Below are positions 42,558-46,112 of a stretch of DNA of 46,112 bases, piece by piece (positions within the stretch are counted from its first letter, which is position 1; every line of letters starts with the position of its first letter). The notes beneath the pieces were generated by a model. The model searched no databases. It had not been told where the DNA came from and saw nothing but the letters and a program-made list of their open reading frames with translations. Made by a program: the position numbers and the translations under genes. The DNA comes from Thermoproteota archaeon (GTDB lineage: Archaea; Thermoproteota; Thermoprotei; Thermoproteales; Thermocladiaceae): positions 1 through 46,112 of the forward strand of contig JAADDN010000005.1 of the NCBI GenBank assembly GCA_013153895.1. Reading direction: 5' to 3'.

Positions 42558-42562
42558 CGTAG

Positions 42563-43555
42563 CTACGTGCTGACGCTCTGTAGTATAACGTAGCTACCTA
42601 GAAGTCTCACATAGCTACATTTACTCTCAAACTCTCTAATTAAGTCATCATCTATAGAACCCTCATACTCAAGGTAGAAATAGTAGCTCCAAGGCATCTT
42701 GCGAAGAGGTCTTGAGTATATCATTGTCAGGTTTATACGTCTCTTAGCAAAACACTCTAAAGCATTGTATAAAGCTCCTGGAACATGTTTAACTGTGAAT
42801 ATTATTCCAGTTCTATCACCATGAGTGAACATTATTCTCGATACTATGATGAACCTCGTATAACTTTCAAAATCTTCAACATGTTCTAAAAGTATTTTCA
42901 ATCCTCTCATCTTTGCGCCAAGCTTAGATGCAAGACATCCACATTTACGACCATTCTTAACTAGATCTAGAGATCTTGATGTAGATTCTGTAAATATTAT
43001 CTCCTTAACGTTCCTTAACCTCCTATTAACAAAGAACTTACATTGCGCGAGAGCGTAAGGCTGAGCATAGAGAACCTCTACATCTTCTAGTTTCTCTACG
43101 TCCTCACTAACTACTAGGCACATATTTATCCTCTTCTCAATACAGAGATTAACATATAGGTTAGACAATGTTTCTAAAGTATCGAGAGTCTCGTGAACTA
43201 TGCCTTCAAGACTGTTCTCGAATGGTACTATCCCAAGCTCGACATCACCTCTACTTACAGCTTTCAAGACGTCGCTTATCCTGTCATATGACACATATGT
43301 GACATGTTGACCAAAAAGTTCTAGAGCTACCTCATGAGTGAACGTTCCTTCAGGACCTAGAAATCCTATCTTGACATCACCTGATACTGATAAGGGAAGT
43401 AAAGATGAGAGTAAGATTCTGCTCTCTTTACTTAATCCTCTAGCTAAGTCTGATAATAGTTTAACAGCATCTACTATCGTTAGACCCTCCATAATGTTTC
43501 TAATCTTCTCACGTAGGTCTTGCACACTTCTTTCTATCTCTCCAAGCTTATTCAC
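42563..43555 (-). CDS. pheA: Prephenate dehydratase
   Basis: Converts prephenate to phenylpyruvate for phenylalanine synthesis. The catalytic domain starts near residue 62 with IGFLGPEGTFTHEVAL and continues with GIVPFENSLEGIVHETLD and ESTSRSLDLV (the active-site Thr-containing region). A C-terminal ACT domain for Phe feedback has TGIIFTVKHVPGALYNAL and NLTMIYSRP. Residues 1-55 are a helical extension; EIERSVQDLREKIRNIM recalls a truncated chorismate mutase, but the domain is too short to be complete. GTG at 43555 is the start I see. Confidence 0.94.
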   Translation of the reverse strand: MNKLGEIERSVQDLREKIRNIMEGLTIVDAVKLLSDLARGLSKESRILLSSLLPLSVSGDVKIGFLGPEGTFTHEVALELFGQHVTYVSYDRISDVLKAVSRGDVELGIVPFENSLEGIVHETLDTLETLSNLYVNLCIEKRINMCLVVSEDVEKLEDVEVLYAQPYALAQCKFFVNRRLRNVKEIIFTESTSRSLDLVKNGRKCGCLASKLGAKMRGLKILLEHVEDFESYTRFIIVSRIMFTHGDRTGIIFTVKHVPGALYNALECFAKRRINLTMIYSRPLRKMPWSYYFYLEYEGSIDDDLIREFESKCSYVRLLGSYVILQSVST

Positions 43556-43631
43556 TATCTCCTTCAGAATTGGCTGTACATGCTCACCAATAATGTAAGA
43601 TTAAGAAGATAGTATTAAGCTATTACCCTCT

Positions 43632-44288
43632 TCACCTCTCAATTAAGTAATGAAGAACAACACAGTTACCACACTCACATATTACTACATCCTTCAACAA
43701 GAATCTAGGGCACTCACTAGTATCTTTATAACCATCGCCATTAAATATTGAAACACCACTCCCAAACACGTATGGTGTAACAGTCACATATATCTCATCT
43801 ACTAGACCCTCTCTCAGAAGATTAATGTTCAAATTACCACCACCTTCAACAAGAAGCTTTCTTACACCATACCTAGAGTATAAGATCTCTAGAGCAGCTT
43901 TAAGATCAACCTTCTCATGACCAACAACTTCAACATTAACTCCAAGATCCTTCAACTCCCTAATCTTACCAGGATCTGCTCTCTCAGAAGTGAATACTAT
44001 AGTAGGAATCTCTCTAGCAGTCCTAAACAATCTCAGACTAGTTCTACAGGATAGTCTACCATCAACTACTACCCTGATAGGCTGCCTTTTAGTAGGAACA
44101 AGTCTCACAGTTAGCATAGGATCATCAATCTCAGCTGTTCTAGCACCTATCATGACAGCATCACACTCAGCTCTATGCATGTGAAGTCTCTTCAGATCAT
44201 ATTCACAGGATAATCTAGAGAACCCAGTAGAGCTAGCTATCCTCCCATCTATCGTACATGCAGATACAATACGAACCCAAGGTCTCAT
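43632..44288 (-). CDS. 2,5-diamino-6-ribosylamino-pyrimidinone 5'-phosphate reductase (RibD C-terminal type)
   Basis: NADPH-dependent reductase of the archaeal/fungal order of riboflavin synthesis. The RibD reductase fold is visible in VRIVSACTIDGRIAS (residues 5-19), CDAVMIGARTAEIDDPMLTVR, PIRVVVDGRL and the signature RKLLVEGGGNLNINLL (about 162-177). The 218-residue length fits the stand-alone reductase without deaminase domain. It overlaps the dephospho-CoA kinase gene by 4 bases, giving a two-gene cofactor operon (CoA and flavin). Confidence 0.93.
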   Translation of the reverse strand: MRPWVRIVSACTIDGRIASSTGFSRLSCEYDLKRLHMHRAECDAVMIGARTAEIDDPMLTVRLVPTKRQPIRVVVDGRLSCRTSLRLFRTAREIPTIVFTSERADPGKIRELKDLGVNVEVVGHEKVDLKAALEILYSRYGVRKLLVEGGGNLNINLLREGLVDEIYVTVTPYVFGSGVSIFNGDGYKDTSECPRFLLKDVVICECGNCVVLHYLIER

Positions 44289-44818
44289 CTTCTAAACTGA
44301 GCTAATAATTTAAGAGCTGCAAGCTTATATAAGCCTACCGTTGGAATAGCTGTTAAACAATTCCTAAAATAATTCCCATATACAACTAGACCCCTATCAA
44401 TATTAAGTATTAACAATATCGCTAACACATCCTCCTCACCATCAACAACAATTAACACATTCCTACCCTTATCAACAAGCTTAACAGCAGTCTCAATTGA
44501 ATCAAAACTTCTATCACTAATAGTAGAAGGTTCATTATGAAGTCTTATAATATCTTTAAAAAGTACTGAAATAGCTGAGAGAGTATCAATCTTCTTTTCT
44601 CGAAGAGTCTTATTATCAATAATAGCAATATTAGGAACTCTCCAATACTTTATAACATTGAGAGTAACTACATCACCAACTGTGGCTAAGGTTCTTAAGT
44701 TAAGAGATTCAAAAGCTATTCTGAGCTTTCTAATACTTTTCGGAACATCATCAAATATACATATACCTATTGGCTCTCTTAGGAGCTTTACAGCTGTGTT
44801 CAACAACCTGAAAGCCAC
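44285..44818 (-). CDS. GTP-dependent dephospho-CoA kinase (DUF359)
   Basis: The archaeal final step of CoA synthesis uses a GTP-dependent kinase of the DUF359 family, unrelated to bacterial CoaE. Seen here: the N-terminal PIGICIFDD region, ATVGDVVTLNVI (about residues 41-52), NIAIIDNKTLREKK (about 63-76) and the most diagnostic VDGEEDVLAILLIL followed by GLVVYGNY. The 177-residue length is typical. A TATA-like element (GTATTTAAGT on the minus strand, about 44837-44846) lies 24 bases upstream and is the only clear promoter in this 41-base divergent spacer. Confidence 0.88.
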   Translation of the reverse strand: MAFRLLNTAVKLLREPIGICIFDDVPKSIRKLRIAFESLNLRTLATVGDVVTLNVIKYWRVPNIAIIDNKTLREKKIDTLSAISVLFKDIIRLHNEPSTISDRSFDSIETAVKLVDKGRNVLIVVDGEEDVLAILLILNIDRGLVVYGNYFRNCLTAIPTVGLYKLAALKLLAQFRR

Positions 44819-44859
44819 ATGTAACAGTATAACACTACTTAAATACTATTACTCTAGAT

Positions 44860-45819
44860 ATGAGCAGAGTATTAATATACCTCGACTATGGTCCCTCAAG
44901 AGAGCTAGTAACCAGAATAGAAAGGTATCTAGAGCTCCTAGAGAAAGATAATAAGGCACTAATATCAACTTTACCATATATAGTAGACTTAGACGAAGAA
45001 ACTAAAAAGAAAATTATAATTAAACTAGCAGAGATATGGGCTAGAATAACAGCATCAACTAGATTAGCAGAGTCTACGGTATCAATAATATATCAATACA
45101 TTACTAGATCAATAAACGATAAAACATTAATGTTAAATATAGTGAAGGAAATATCGAAAATAGAACAGATAGAGGATCTATTAATAATGAATACATTACT
45201 AAAGATAGGAACAGGAAAAGCTCTTCCAGATCTCGGACTGATAGCATTATATGAGGATCCTTTATCAATAGAGCAAGGTCGTAGGGTTGGTAGGATTGAA
45301 ATATCTAACATATTAGTAAGAAAGATGGTATCTCTTCAATATGAATCTAGAATAATGAAAACTATAAGAAAACTAGAACTTGAAATTGTACTATGTAGGA
45401 AAAAGTTTAAGAGTTATGATAATATTAAAATAATTGATTGGAGATGCCTTGGAATATATCCATATAGTGGTTATACTAGAAGTATCAGTAGTGAAGGTAT
45501 TGAGCTTGCAGAACCTGTTCTCTGTGCCTATCTTAGACATAATGTTGACATTAGTACTATAGTTGGTGAACGTAGTAGTTGTAAGGTGATTATATCACAT
45601 TATAGGATACCTAAGATATCTCTAGACTATGAATGTATTAATAATATTCTTCATGATCGAAGTTTTAAATATCATATTCTATGTTTACCTTCTTCTATGA
45701 CCTTGAGAGATCGTGATATTGTTGTTAATTTTTTGAAAAGTATTGGGATTGATGTTCATAAGGTTCTTGATGTTCCTGTTGATGTTCTTCTTGACTTGTT
45801 TCCCTTCTGTAACACTTGA
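44860..45819 (+). CDS. Hypothetical protein, 319 residues
   Basis: Unrecognised. It is soluble and highly charged, helical in the first half (about residues 13-130) and mixed in the second, with six or more Cys (CRKKFK, WRCLGIYP, PVLCAYLRH, SSCKVIISH, YECINNIL, ILCLPSS) but no regular metal motif. The C-terminus VVNFLKSIGIDVHKVLDVP could be a small strand-helix module. The codon style moves from A-ending to strongly T-ending toward the 3' end. It is followed after 44 bases by a zinc-ribbon gene on the same strand. Confidence 0.6.
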   Translation: MSRVLIYLDYGPSRELVTRIERYLELLEKDNKALISTLPYIVDLDEETKKKIIIKLAEIWARITASTRLAESTVSIIYQYITRSINDKTLMLNIVKEISKIEQIEDLLIMNTLLKIGTGKALPDLGLIALYEDPLSIEQGRRVGRIEISNILVRKMVSLQYESRIMKTIRKLELEIVLCRKKFKSYDNIKIIDWRCLGIYPYSGYTRSISSEGIELAEPVLCAYLRHNVDISTIVGERSSCKVIISHYRIPKISLDYECINNILHDRSFKYHILCLPSSMTLRDRDIVVNFLKSIGIDVHKVLDVPVDVLLDLFPFCNT

Positions 45820-45863
45820 CTTGATCTAATATAAATATCTCCTGAGAATGATTATACTAGAGG

Positions 45864-46112
45864 ATGAGTGGGAGAGCTCCGAAAGTTTCGGGAAAGTATT
45901 TCACCTTCCTATCAACAGGCTCGTACGTTATAGGAATAGAAGATGATGATATACTGATAGGAGAGGAGGCTCTAGATAAAGTTCTAAACTACATTTCTAA
46001 GAAGTTTGTAGCAAAGTGTGACAAGTGTGGTCGACTGGTATCTATAAATTCTATAGGACTTCTAAAAATTATTGATGGTAGAGTAAGAACAATATTATGT
46101 AGAGACTGTGTT
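45864..46112 (+). CDS. Zinc-ribbon-containing protein, truncated by the window edge
   Basis: An open frame from the ATG at 45864 runs off the end of the window (83 codons seen). Near residue 55 it has CDKCGRL and, 25 residues later, CRDCV: two CxxC pairs typical of a zinc ribbon. The N-terminal part is MSGRAPKVSGKYFTFLSTG, then an acidic stretch IGIEDDDILIGEEALD. Only the first part of the protein is present, so the family cannot be named. Overlap with 45819 is absent; the 44-base spacer carries TATA-like AATATAAATA about 35 bases upstream. Confidence 0.6.
   Translation, partial: MSGRAPKVSGKYFTFLSTGSYVIGIEDDDILIGEEALDKVLNYISKKFVAKCDKCGRLVSINSIGLLKIIDGRVRTILCRDCV

Noticed and set aside
1..46112. 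tRNA genes, CRISPR arrays, insertion sequences and attachment sites.
   Set aside because: I looked for T-loop signatures, spaced direct repeats, transposase motifs and terminal inverted repeats and found none that hold up.

Overview
The window reads as a compact, A+T-rich crenarchaeal (Thermoproteota) chromosome, most likely from a hyperthermophile. The pointers are RadA, the DNA primase large subunit PriL, Nep1, diphthine synthase, an archaeal Trm10, ribosomal protein L18e, a split GMP synthetase subunit, archaeal-type GAPDH, GTP-dependent dephospho-CoA kinase, a PyrB/PyrI pair, heavy use of AGA and ATA codons, and TATA boxes 25-28 bases before start codons (leaderless mRNAs). Four well-formed C/D box sRNA genes in 46 kb also fit a hyperthermophilic archaeon. 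I cannot name the genus from sequence alone.

Layout. 51-4853 (+): an operon of aspartate kinase, chorismate mutase-prephenate dehydrogenase, shikimate dehydrogenase, an aconitase-X small subunit (DUF126) and an iron-type alcohol dehydrogenase. 4850-6193 (-): a membrane-anchored secreted FmdE-domain protein. 6279-7399: radA flanked by two C/D sRNAs. 7560-10134: an unknown protein, proC, a CBS-pair protein, a small membrane protein and a pilin-like protein. 10137-16663: a C/D sRNA, guaA (ATPase subunit), priL, nep1, dphB, a degenerate IorA-like ferredoxin-tailed protein and trm10. 16736-19100: pyrB-pyrI-pyrD. 19080-23241 (-): a divergent PiT transporter, two DUF47 proteins, a GltD-like flavoprotein and a DUF89 protein. 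23300-28507 (+): a beta-CASP nuclease, a pilin-like surface protein and a WtpABC-type tungstate/molybdate transporter. 28463-32586: purB, a winged-helix regulator, purA and an unknown protein. 32649-35513: an FAD dehydrogenase, L18e and a cation exchanger. 35561-37712: a DUF1611 protein facing an enolase-superfamily epimerase, a possible DgcN/DgcA pair. 37742-40037: a C/D sRNA, a Cys-rich HhH-like protein, HypC, and CooT/CooC-like nickel proteins. 40100-43555 (-): gap-pgk and pheA. 43632-44818 (-): a riboflavin-pathway reductase and dephospho-CoA kinase. 44860-46112 (+): an unknown protein and a truncated zinc-ribbon protein.

How it fits together. Most genes are central biosynthesis (aromatic amino acids, pyrimidines, purines, proline, riboflavin, CoA), glycolysis/gluconeogenesis and RNA/translation modification. 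The accessory signal lies in metal handling (tungstate uptake, nickel accessory proteins without a visible target enzyme), envelope proteins, and the DUF1611-epimerase pair. Packing is extreme: all eight convergent gene pairs overlap or abut, so there is no convergent intergenic DNA. No stretch over 300 bases lacks a gene; the longest gaps (6194-6378, 7345-7559, 29840-29985) hold sRNA genes and/or promoters. I saw no tRNA, rRNA, CRISPR array, insertion sequence or integrase.
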